From NCBI RefSeq assembly GCF_023612255.1, contig NZ_CP063231.1:3962501-4026500 (forward strand): DNA of 64,000 bases, read 5' to 3'. The translations under genes and the position numbers were made by a program. This DNA comes from Luteibacter flocculans. GTDB lineage: Bacteria; Pseudomonadota; Gammaproteobacteria; Xanthomonadales; Rhodanobacteraceae. Below the pieces are notes generated by a model. That model was not told the DNA's origin and ran no database searches. It was given only the letters and a program-made list of their open reading frames with translations. This document shows, one piece after another, positions 57,147 to 64,000 of the stretch (positions are counted from its first letter, which is position 1; each line of letters opens with the position of its first letter).

Positions 57147-58733
57147 ATGGACCGCACGCCACACAACGCTGTCATCCTCGGGGGAGGCCTGGCCGGGCTG
57201 ACGCTCGCCATGCAACTCAAGGGCAGCTACCCGGACATGGACATCGTCGTGCTCGAACGGCAGGTCCATCCGCTGCCGGAAGCGGCGCACAAGGTCGGCG
57301 AATCCACCGTCGAGATCGCCGCGCACTACTTCGCCGACACCCTCGGCCTGCGCGCGCATCTCGATGAGGCGCACATCCGCAAATTCGGTTTCCGTTTCTT
57401 CTTTTCCGAAGGGAAGGACGATCTCGCCGACGTCGCGGAACTGGGCGTCAGCGCTGTGCTGCCGACCCCGAGCTATCAGATCGATCGCGGCATTCTCGAG
57501 AACTTCCTCGGCGAGGAGGCCCGGCGACGCGGCATCGACTTCCGCGAGGGCGTCACCGTGCGCGGCTTCGACATCGGCTCGGGCGAGGCGCCGCACAGCG
57601 TACGTTTCGCCACCCGCGATGGCGACGGCGAGCTGCAGGCCCGGTGGTTGCTTGATGCGTCTGGGCGTGCAGGACTCATGCGGCGCAAGCTCGATCTGAC
57701 CCGTGACAACGGCCATCACGCCAACGCCGTGTGGTTCCGTATCGACGATCGCATCGCTATCGACGACTGGTGCGACGATCCGGAGTGGAAAGACCGCTGC
57801 CATCCGGCCGAGCGCTGGCGATCGACCAACCATCTGTGCGGCCCCGGCTACTGGGTGTGGCTGATCCCGTTGTCGTCGGGTGCGCATTCCGTCGGCATCG
57901 TGGCCGATGCTGCGATGCACCCGCTCGAACGCATGAAGACGTTCGATCTGGCGCTCGCCTGGCTGGAAGAGCATCAGCCCATGGTGGCCCGCCACGTCGC
58001 CAGCCGGCGCGACAAGCTGATGGACTTCGCCTTCTTCCGTCACTTCTCCTATGGATGCGCGCGGATGTTCTCGTCCGACCGCTGGGCGCTGACCGGAGAG
58101 GCGGGAGCCTTTCTCGATCCGTTCTATTCGCCCGGCAGCGATTTCATCGCGATCGCCAATACCTACATCACCCTGCTGGTCGGCCTCGATCGCCACGGCG
58201 AGAACCTCGCGTCGCACGCGCGGCACTACGAGCGACTGTTCTTCTCGTTCTACGACGGCACGCTGCGGATGTACCGCGACCAGTACAACCTGTTCGGCGA
58301 CCCCGAGGTTCTGCCGATCAAGGTGATCTGGGACTACGCCTATTACTGGGGCGTGCTCTGCCAGCTCGTCTTTCAGAACCGCCTCGGCGATGCCGCATTC
58401 ATCACGCGCATGGGCTCGGAACTGGTGGCCGCTGCGGATCTGAATACGGCCATGCAGGGCTTCTTCCAGCGCTGGCATGCGGTGTCGGAACGGCGCAACC
58501 GCAAGACGATGATGGACCAGCGCGAACTCACCTGGTTCGCAGACATGAACGCTACGCTGCACGACAAGCTCGACGATGAAGCCCTGGCAGCGCGCCTGCG
58601 CAACAACGTCGGAATGATGCGCTCTCTCGCCGCCACCATCGTGGAACGTGCCGCCGAGGACCATCCGACCGTCCGTGAGGGCTATGACGAACTCGCGAAC
58701 GGCGGCACGGCACGGATGAAGCTGTTCGCGTAG
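57147..58733 (+). CDS. FAD-dependent halogenase-like oxidoreductase
   Basis: 528 residues from the ATG at 57147 with a GAGGAAG ribosome-binding site. The FAD motif is GGGLAG (near residue 12), with HKVGES at 48-53, Lys79 in RKFGF and the halogenase motif WVWLIP (WxWxIP) at 236-241. The WxWxIP motif blocks monooxygenase chemistry in flavin halogenases, and the Lys is the usual halogenating residue. The region LDPFYSPGSDF replaces the tryptophan-halogenase substrate pocket, so a non-tryptophan (phenolic) substrate is likely. In xanthomonads a similar gene sits in the brominated xanthomonadin locus. Activity is inferred. Confidence 0.8.
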   Translation: MDRTPHNAVILGGGLAGLTLAMQLKGSYPDMDIVVLERQVHPLPEAAHKVGESTVEIAAHYFADTLGLRAHLDEAHIRKFGFRFFFSEGKDDLADVAELGVSAVLPTPSYQIDRGILENFLGEEARRRGIDFREGVTVRGFDIGSGEAPHSVRFATRDGDGELQARWLLDASGRAGLMRRKLDLTRDNGHHANAVWFRIDDRIAIDDWCDDPEWKDRCHPAERWRSTNHLCGPGYWVWLIPLSSGAHSVGIVADAAMHPLERMKTFDLALAWLEEHQPMVARHVASRRDKLMDFAFFRHFSYGCARMFSSDRWALTGEAGAFLDPFYSPGSDFIAIANTYITLLVGLDRHGENLASHARHYERLFFSFYDGTLRMYRDQYNLFGDPEVLPIKVIWDYAYYWGVLCQLVFQNRLGDAAFITRMGSELVAAADLNTAMQGFFQRWHAVSERRNRKTMMDQRELTWFADMNATLHDKLDDEALAARLRNNVGMMRSLAATIVERAAEDHPTVREGYDELANGGTARMKLFA

Positions 58734-58786
58734 CGCGCTGTCGGCGCGTCGCGAACGGTGAGACAGACGGCGAGCACACTGATCTG

Positions 58787-58849
58787 GTCGACCCGGAGGG
58801 TGGCGGTCAGGCTCCTCATCAGTCCCCTTTCAAGCCTCTCCGGGTCGAC
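58787..58849. other. Long inverted repeat between the two convergent pigment arms
   Basis: GTCGACCCGGAG and CTCCGGGTCGAC pair perfectly over 12 bp around a 39-nt spacer. It lies between the halogenase-like stop (58733) and the dehydratase stop (58865). Probably a bidirectional transcription-end structure. Confidence 0.5.
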
Positions 58850-58864
58850 GATCAATCCCGGCGA

Positions 58865-59299
58865 TTACACCGGCGGGTGAATCACCGCCGCACGGCCCGA
58901 GGCGATCTCGGCGCCGTCATGGACGATACGGAACGCGTACTGTGCGCCGCTATCGTCCGCCAGCAGGCAGTCGGCATGCACGTGCAGCGTGCCTTCCAGC
59001 GTATCCACGCGCTCCACGGCCAAGGTCACGCCACGCAGGCTCACCAGCATGCCGGGGCGGGGTTCGGCACGGTCTTCCGCCTGCGCGCGCAACGCGCCAT
59101 GCACGGCCATCGCTTGGGCGCCGTATTCCGCAAGATGCACCGCATGCAATCCGTTCGCCCCACGCAGCGGGTGCGTGACCAGCACGTGGCTGGTGCTTAC
59201 CGCATGGATGGATGACGCTTCCCACGCGAGCACGCCGTCCAACAGGCACATATCGCCCGCATGCGGCACGAGGTCGATGAAGTCAGTCTTGGCGAGCAT
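58865..59299 (-). CDS. ApeP-like 3-hydroxyacyl-ACP dehydratase
   Basis: 144 residues. Hotdog-fold features: LVPHAGDMCLLDGVLAW, then a central helix-like HLAEYGAQAMAVHGAL, then beta strands ending in SGRAAVIHP. This matches the ApeP-type dehydratase of aryl-polyene clusters, which works with an ApeI-like partner. The FabZ-like protein encoded at 63104-63418 is that likely partner. Its start overlaps the MMPL gene end by 17 bases, so translation is probably coupled. Confidence 0.82.
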   Translation of the reverse strand: MLAKTDFIDLVPHAGDMCLLDGVLAWEASSIHAVSTSHVLVTHPLRGANGLHAVHLAEYGAQAMAVHGALRAQAEDRAEPRPGMLVSLRGVTLAVERVDTLEGTLHVHADCLLADDSGAQYAFRIVHDGAEIASGRAAVIHPPV

Positions 59300-61613
59300 G
59301 CGGAGCCATCAGGATCGAAAGACAGAAGTGGAACGCGACACCCAGCGCCACGGTAAGACCGATCGCACGAAGTACCGGAATCGACGACCACGCCAGCATG
59401 CCGAACACGAGCAATGCCGCGAGCACGCAGACCACCGTGGCGTGCAGCGTACGCCGCTGCTCCGCCGGGTCGCCGGTATCGCGTTCGAAGAACAGCGCGT
59501 AGTGCAGACCCAGCCCCGCCGCGAGAATCAGCGCCACCAGATGGAACAGCGACACAGGAATGCCCAGCACGCGTTCGACCGCCAGCACCAGGAAGGTCGC
59601 GAGCGTCATCGGCGCCAGCACGTGCCACGCGCGACGCAGGCTGCGCAGGGCGAGCGTGATGGTGATGAACAGCAACGCGCCCGCCGCCAGCACGGCGTGC
59701 AGGATACGCGTGCGGTAGGCCGCAACGAGCGATTCCGAGGCGTCCTTCAAGTCGAGCAATCGGGCATTCGGCGCCGCTGACGATACCGCCGCCGCGAGCG
59801 CCGACGCATCGCGAACACCGCTGAGCGTGGACAGCCCCACCCAGTGATCGCCGCGCTGCACCAGCATTGCCGCAAGCCGCTGCCCGAGCGCCGAGCGCGA
59901 GAACGTCTCGGGCGTCAGCAGAGGTGCCGTACGTGCTGCCTCCACGTCCGCTTCGAACGGGGCAAAGAGATCCCTGCGGAACGGCAGCCCTTCCAACGCA
60001 CCGTCGAGGGCCGCGTCGAGCGCAGGGCGATCGGGCAGCTTCGCCTGGCGGGCGCGCTGGGTCGCCAGGTCCGGCAGGTAGATCGAGGGCAGCTCGAAGC
60101 CGTCCAGGTTTTTTGCCGTGACCTGCGCGCGCAAGGCCGGCTCGAGTTTCGCGGACGCGGTGAGCACGCCGTCGGCCGTCGGCGCCTGCACCACGAGCAG
60201 GTAGCGCACGTCGGGCGCACCAAGCTCGCCGCGAAGGCGTGCGTCGGTCATCAGCATGTCGCGCGGCAGCGGCGTGAGCGCGGAGAGATCGTTCTGCCAG
60301 AACGATCCCGGGGCGAAGGCGAGCATCGCCACCACCGCCGCCAAGATGGGCAACGGCAGCCACCGCGGACGTGGCAGGTTGTCGAGCCAGGTGCGGAAGG
60401 CAGCGAGGCCCGGCATGTCGGCGACGTCTCGCGCCTTTTCCGGCAGCAGATAAGGCAACGCATAGCGGGTGGAGAAGCCCGCGGCGAGCAGACCGACGAT
60501 GGTGAACACCGCCAGTTGCTTCAAGCCACCCACGCCCGACGCATAGAACGCGAGGTAGGCGATGCATGCGGAGCCGATCGCGGTCAGCAGCAACGGCCAG
60601 AGGCCACGCACACTCGCCAGCGCGGATTCCCCGGCACGTCGATGGCTGAGCAGGCGGATCGGGTACTCCTGCGCCACGCCCAGCAGCGTAAAGCCGAAGG
60701 CGAGCGTGATGCCGTGCACCTCGGGGAACCACAGGCTCAATGCCACGATGCCCGCGAGCGCGCCGGTGGCGACCGGCAGCGCCCCGAGCAGCAGGGCGCC
60801 GATGCTGCGATACGCCGCGAGCATCAGCACGATGAACCCGATCGTGGAAATCCGGCCGATCCAATCCGCCTGATCGCGGGTCTGCGCATTCACCACGACC
60901 GTGAAATAACCCGGGCCGCTGATGGTCAGATGCGACTGCCCGCTTCCGGGCAGTGCAGCGAATGCCGCACGCAGGCGGCCAATGGCGTCGTCCTGAGCGC
61001 CGGGATCGAAACCGGCACCGCGTGTCTGCGCGAGCAGCAGCGCTTCGCCGCGGGAGGAGAACCACACGCCCTCGCGCACCTCCGGCGAGTGCGCCGGTGT
61101 CCAGCGTTCGGCCACCTTGAGCGTTTCGAGCGTGGGATCACGCGGCAACAGTCCCTTCAACAGTGTGGCCGCGGGCGAGCTCAGGTCATCGAGACGTTGC
61201 TGCAGCTGGTCGGCCAGATAGGCCTCATCCAGGCGCTGGGTATCGAGCGTCGGCGACAGCAGGAAGCGATACGGCAGCAACGAGCTGTCGAGCATGCCGA
61301 GGTCGAAATCGCCGTTCACCACCTGAGTGAAGGCAGCATCCTTGCGCAGCGCCGCGGCCAGACCGCGGCTCAGCGCAGCCTTGGTCGTGTCGTCTCCGCC
61401 ATCGATGGCGACCAGCAGCAAGCGCGAACCTGGGCCCTCGCCCACTTGCTCCATGAGCAGCTTCTGGTCCGGCGTGGTCGGTGCCGGCATGAAGCTACGC
61501 AGATCGGTACCCACCTTCAGATGGGTGGCGACCACGACGCCGAGCAGCGCGAGCGTGGCGATCCAGGCGATGAGGAGCCCGAGACGAGCGCCCTTCACAT
61601 CGCCCCGCCGCAC
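59283..61613 (-). CDS. MMPL/RND-like exporter of the pigment cluster
   Basis: 776 residues. Two repeats of one membrane helix, a large periplasmic loop and five more helices (about 12 in all), typical of MMPL/RND-type exporters. Examples are GARLGLLIAWIATLALLGVVV near residue 10 and FHLVALILAAGLGLHYALFF in the second half. It resembles the predicted exporters in aryl-polyene and xanthomonadin loci and probably moves the pigment-lipid towards the outer membrane. It overlaps the LolA-like gene by 19 bases. Confidence 0.85.
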   Translation of the reverse strand: MRRGDVKGARLGLLIAWIATLALLGVVVATHLKVGTDLRSFMPAPTTPDQKLLMEQVGEGPGSRLLLVAIDGGDDTTKAALSRGLAAALRKDAAFTQVVNGDFDLGMLDSSLLPYRFLLSPTLDTQRLDEAYLADQLQQRLDDLSSPAATLLKGLLPRDPTLETLKVAERWTPAHSPEVREGVWFSSRGEALLLAQTRGAGFDPGAQDDAIGRLRAAFAALPGSGQSHLTISGPGYFTVVVNAQTRDQADWIGRISTIGFIVLMLAAYRSIGALLLGALPVATGALAGIVALSLWFPEVHGITLAFGFTLLGVAQEYPIRLLSHRRAGESALASVRGLWPLLLTAIGSACIAYLAFYASGVGGLKQLAVFTIVGLLAAGFSTRYALPYLLPEKARDVADMPGLAAFRTWLDNLPRPRWLPLPILAAVVAMLAFAPGSFWQNDLSALTPLPRDMLMTDARLRGELGAPDVRYLLVVQAPTADGVLTASAKLEPALRAQVTAKNLDGFELPSIYLPDLATQRARQAKLPDRPALDAALDGALEGLPFRRDLFAPFEADVEAARTAPLLTPETFSRSALGQRLAAMLVQRGDHWVGLSTLSGVRDASALAAAVSSAAPNARLLDLKDASESLVAAYRTRILHAVLAAGALLFITITLALRSLRRAWHVLAPMTLATFLVLAVERVLGIPVSLFHLVALILAAGLGLHYALFFERDTGDPAEQRRTLHATVVCVLAALLVFGMLAWSSIPVLRAIGLTVALGVAFHFCLSILMAPHARQD

Positions 61614-62236
61614 TGCGCGATGAGACCTTCGCGGGTGGGATCCGCCGGCATCTGCGTGGCGAGATCACCGAGCAGGTCGATGGAGGTGTCGCCGTCGCTT
61701 TCTTCCATGCGCATGCAGCGCGCCAGGGCGCCGGCACCGTACACGTGGATGCTGGCGATCTGCTTCGCCACGCGCGCATCGCGCGGCGTGAGCGTCAGTT
61801 GCCAGCGGTCGGCGTCACGGCCGAGCGACACGTCGAAGGAATCCGCCAGGCGCGACGGATCGCCCGCCAGCAAGGCCACGAAGCTGTCCAGCAACACCTG
61901 CAACTGCGGAGCGCGCTTCAACGAGAAGCTGCGCGGCGACTTGCCTTCGCGCTGCTGGGTCACTTCGCCGTCCGCGATGGTGGCGGTTTCCTTGGTCGGC
62001 TTTTCTACCTTGCGCTCAAGGCGGTCCCCACCTAGCCACGCCAGTTCGCCGGATACCAGCAGCGGCTTGTCGAGCACGCGCATGAAGCGCGCTTCGGCAA
62101 ACGACGTGCGTGCCGGTGCAGGACGATGCAGGCTGGAGATCAGCGCGTTGGCGTCGTCCGCATCAGGCGTCGGAGTGGCGAGGCACGTGAACGGCAGCAG
62201 GCTCGTCAGCAGGACCAGTTTCTTGCCAGAAATCAT
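61595..62236 (-). CDS. LolA-like outer-membrane carrier protein
   Basis: 213 residues from the ATG at 62236 (MISGKKLVLLTSLLPFTCLA), which begins a signal peptide. The mature part has LolA-like strands (FAEARFMRVLDKPLLVSGELAWLG spans several). Such periplasmic carriers are standard members of aryl-polyene loci and may ferry the pigment-lipid. Its start lies 74 bases inside the end of the upstream acyltransferase gene, an unusually long overlap. Confidence 0.85.
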   Translation of the reverse strand: MISGKKLVLLTSLLPFTCLATPTPDADDANALISSLHRPAPARTSFAEARFMRVLDKPLLVSGELAWLGGDRLERKVEKPTKETATIADGEVTQQREGKSPRSFSLKRAPQLQVLLDSFVALLAGDPSRLADSFDVSLGRDADRWQLTLTPRDARVAKQIASIHVYGAGALARCMRMEESDGDTSIDLLGDLATQMPADPTREGLIAQCGGAM

Positions 62237-63107
62237 AGAAATTGAACCAGTTGAAGGGATGGACGCGGGCGTAATGCTCCAACCGCGAAGCGTAACGGGC
62301 AATGATGTCGTCCAGCACGGCAGCACGCTGGGCGCGTGGAATGTCGATGCCTTCGGAGAAGGCTTCGAAGATCAGGCGGTATCGGTTACCGCCCAGGTAG
62401 ATACCCATGCACAGGATGACCGGCACCTTGAGTGCCGACGCCAGCAACCACGGGCCGACGGGAAACGGCGCAGGCGTGCCGAGGAACGGCACGCGCCGGA
62501 CCGCCTCGTTGCGATGCCCGCGGTCGGCAAGCAAGGCCACCATGGCACCCTCTGCCGCGCCTTCCGCCATGGCGAGCGCCACCGAGGCGCCACCCCGCGA
62601 GGCGTCGATGACTGCAGCGCCGACGTCCGGCGCCAGCGCCTCAAGCACCGCCGTCAAGGCGGGCGTCTTCTGCTTGTCGAGCACCACACGCAGCGGCACC
62701 TCCGGTCGCCGTGCGCCGAGCGCGCGCAGGGCCTCGAAGCTGCCCTGATGCGATCCGATCAGCAACACGCCACGACCGGCATCGATGCAACGATCCAGCT
62801 CGGCCAGACCTTCCACGTCCACGTCGAAGTCGCGCTCGCCGCGCGCCAGGAAGAACAAGCGATCCAGCAGGGTCGCCGCGAACATGTGGATGTGATGGAA
62901 CACATCGCGCTGAGTGACCGGCCGATGCAACACGCGCGACAGGTACGCGCGCGATGCGGCGCGCTCATCGGCGCGACGCAGAAAAAAGTACAGCGCGATG
63001 GGATAAAGCAGCAGACGCGCGACAGTGCGACCAAGCCGCAGGGCGATCGTGCGGATCAGCCAGATCGCGAACCAGCCGCCACCTTCGCGCTGCTGCCAGT
63101 GACTCAT
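62163..63107 (-). CDS. LpxL-like acyltransferase of the pigment cluster
   Basis: 314 residues. An N-terminal membrane helix (near residue 30) precedes the HTrB/LpxL-type motif HQGSFEALRAL (HxxxxE) and LLADRGHRNEAV further on. It probably attaches the polyene acyl chain, or another acyl chain, to the lipid anchor, as proposed for acyltransferases in aryl-polyene clusters. It overlaps the dehydratase gene by 4 bases upstream and LolA-like by 74 bases downstream. Confidence 0.87.
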   Translation of the reverse strand: MSHWQQREGGGWFAIWLIRTIALRLGRTVARLLLYPIALYFFLRRADERAASRAYLSRVLHRPVTQRDVFHHIHMFAATLLDRLFFLARGERDFDVDVEGLAELDRCIDAGRGVLLIGSHQGSFEALRALGARRPEVPLRVVLDKQKTPALTAVLEALAPDVGAAVIDASRGGASVALAMAEGAAEGAMVALLADRGHRNEAVRRVPFLGTPAPFPVGPWLLASALKVPVILCMGIYLGGNRYRLIFEAFSEGIDIPRAQRAAVLDDIIARYASRLEHYARVHPFNWFNFYDFWQETGPADEPAAVHVPRHSDA

Positions 63108-63418
63108 GCACTCGCCTCGAGCGTGCCGCGGAGCAAGGTCGCATCGCCGCGGCGCACGGTGAAGCGGAAGCGACGTTCATCGACGGCCATCAGCGTCAGC
63201 TCGGCGTCTTCGTCAGGCAGTAACGGCGCGAGAAACTTCGCGTCTACCACCTGACGCACCGAAAGCCCGCGCCATGCATGCAACGCCTGCGCGGCGGCTT
63301 CAAGAAGAAGCACGCCCGCGACGATCGGGCGCCCCGGAAAATGCCCGGCGAAACTCGGATGCCCCGCGTCGAAACGCAGGGCATGCACGAACGCGGCGGT
63401 ATCGGCGGATTCGCTCAT
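63104..63418 (-). CDS. FabZ-like hydroxyacyl-ACP dehydratase
   Basis: 104 residues from the ATG at 63418, chosen because GGAG lies 6 bases upstream; an ATG two codons earlier is the alternative. The hotdog catalytic motif AGHFPGRPIVAGVLLLEAAAQ has His26. It is short and matches the ApeI-like partner that pairs with ApeP. It overlaps the acyltransferase start by 4 bases (ATGA). Confidence 0.82.
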   Translation of the reverse strand: MSESADTAAFVHALRFDAGHPSFAGHFPGRPIVAGVLLLEAAAQALHAWRGLSVRQVVDAKFLAPLLPDEDAELTLMAVDERRFRFTVRRGDATLLRGTLEASA

Positions 63419-63498
63419 CGACATCTCCGGACCTCGGTCGGCGCCAGCAGGGCAGGCACATTGCGCTGAGGCGAAAGCAAAGCACGCCCCGGGCAAGT

Positions 63499-63522
63499 GC
63501 GGCCTGAACGGCGTCAGGCCGC
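63499..63522 (-). terminator. Hairpin spanning the ACP stop codon
   Basis: GCGGCCTGA and TCAGGCCGC form a perfect 9-bp stem with a 6-nt loop, and one arm contains the ACP stop codon. It may reduce transcription into the downstream genes so that ACP is made in excess. Confidence 0.45.
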
Positions 63523-63786
63523 GGCGCGGTGCTGCTCGATATGCTCGGACAGCGTGCGCAGACTCGTGAAGATCGCGCGGTTGTTCTCGTTGTCGGACTT
63601 GAGCTGGAAACCGTAGTGCTTGGACACGGCCAGCGCGATTTCGAGGGCGTCGATGGAATCGAGCCCCAGGTCTCCGCCGAACAGCGGAGCATCCGGGTCG
63701 ATGTCGGCCGGCTTCGTCGATTCGAGGTTGAGGCTCTTGACGATGAGTTCGGCCAGTTCTTGCTGTTCTGCGGTCTGCGTTGCCAT
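63514..63786 (-). CDS. Acyl carrier protein of the aryl-polyene cluster
   Basis: 90 residues. The phosphopantetheine site is Ser44 in LGLDSIDALE, the standard ACP motif, in a helical acidic protein. It carries the growing polyene for the ketosynthase pair. A second ACP, normally present in such clusters, is not in the window. Confidence 0.92.
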   Translation of the reverse strand: MATQTAEQQELAELIVKSLNLESTKPADIDPDAPLFGGDLGLDSIDALEIALAVSKHYGFQLKSDNENNRAIFTSLRTLSEHIEQHRAAA

Positions 63787-63930
63787 TGATCTTTCCAGGT
63801 CCTGGATGTGCCTGCCTCCCCCCGGATGGCAGCGGCCGCGGAGTTTAACACAGGGGTATCTCGGCCATGCCTGACGCGTTCAGGCTCGTGAATCCGCGGC
63901 ATTCACGCTACGGGCTGGCGAGGGAACGAT

Positions 63931-64000
63931 ATGATGGCCGGGACACGTTGGACGGACCACTTGATGCTCCCAGGAAGTGATATGCGCGAGCACGCGCCGC
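63931..64000 (+). CDS. Start of a gene running off the right edge
   Basis: Frame open from ATG at 63931 to the window end; in-frame ATGs also occur at 63934, 63964 and 63982. AGGAAG before 63982 makes that start plausible (MREHAP). It is divergent from the ACP operon. Too little is seen to assign a function; other aryl-polyene genes are expected beyond the edge. Confidence 0.35.
   Translation, partial: MMAGTRWTDHLMLPGSDMREHAP

Noticed and set aside
59844-63254. A 1136-codon open frame on the plus strand opposite the pigment exporter, LolA-like and acyltransferase genes
   Set aside because: It is antisense to well-supported genes, has no recognisable domain and a composition (many Arg, Gln, His) typical of a mirror frame in GC-rich DNA.
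63300-63902. A 200-codon minus-strand frame covering the ACP region
   Set aside because: It is a frame shadow of the ACP and FabZ-like genes; the product is Arg/Ser/Pro-rich with no domain.

Overview
The window looks like chromosomal DNA from a GC-rich gammaproteobacterium, most likely of the Xanthomonadales/Lysobacterales (a Luteibacter-, Dyella- or Rhodanobacter-like member of the Rhodanobacteraceae). This is inferred from gene content and protein style: an aryl-polyene (xanthomonadin-type) pigment locus with a halogenase-like flavoprotein, RdgC, TtcA, UbiB/UbiJ/UbiK, a YtrA-type GntR/ABC operon and tandem M16 proteases. No database search was possible. I saw no rRNA, tRNA, CRISPR array, insertion sequence or phage gene.

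Left end (1-4775): two tandem, related, very large toxin-like proteins. The first is cut by the window edge. They share a conserved module but have different C-terminal domains, and the second ends in a domain resembling HYD1-type ADP-ribosyltransferases. No immunity-like gene follows. Region 4.8-12.7 kb is mostly housekeeping: M1 aminopeptidase, alpha/beta hydrolase, YgjP-like metalloprotease, RdgC, aromatic/aspartate aminotransferase, TtcA, a YdcH-like peptide and a GNAT acetyltransferase.

Region 12.7-31 kb holds several accessory operons: a MarR-regulated AaeXAB/FUSC efflux operon; an ECF sigma factor with a membrane partner; a chemoreceptor with a sigma-28-like promoter; a GntR(YtrA)-ABC ATPase-permease-S9 peptidase operon with a perfect palindromic operator; and two short-chain dehydrogenases divergent from a LysR regulator. 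Region 28-34.4 kb has two M16 zinc proteases flanking a DUF4156-like lipoprotein gene.

At 34.4-35 kb a near-perfect sigma-54 promoter with two upstream palindromes precedes two tandem paralogous mini-membrane-protein genes (27 and 64 codons). This is the most unusual element in the window. It is followed by trmL, ubiJ-ubiB-truC, arfB, an acyltransferase, two orphan small proteins, and the glyoxylate shunt (aceB-aceA) divergent from a LysR regulator. Next come a large amidase of lower GC, a YkgJ-type Cys-cluster protein, comM, ubiK, a P-II gene, gpmA, an 18-residue-repeat beta-solenoid protein, hemF and a YdcF-type protein.

Right end (54.3-64 kb): an aryl-polyene pigment locus built as two convergent operons. 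The plus-strand arm has a ketosynthase, a chain-length-factor-like ketosynthase, a family-2 glycosyltransferase and the halogenase-like flavoprotein. The minus-strand arm reads ACP, FabZ-like dehydratase, LpxL-like acyltransferase, LolA-like carrier, MMPL exporter and ApeP-like dehydratase. The remaining expected genes (aryl-CoA/ACP ligase, ketoreductase, second ketosynthase, second ACP) are not here and probably lie beyond the right edge.
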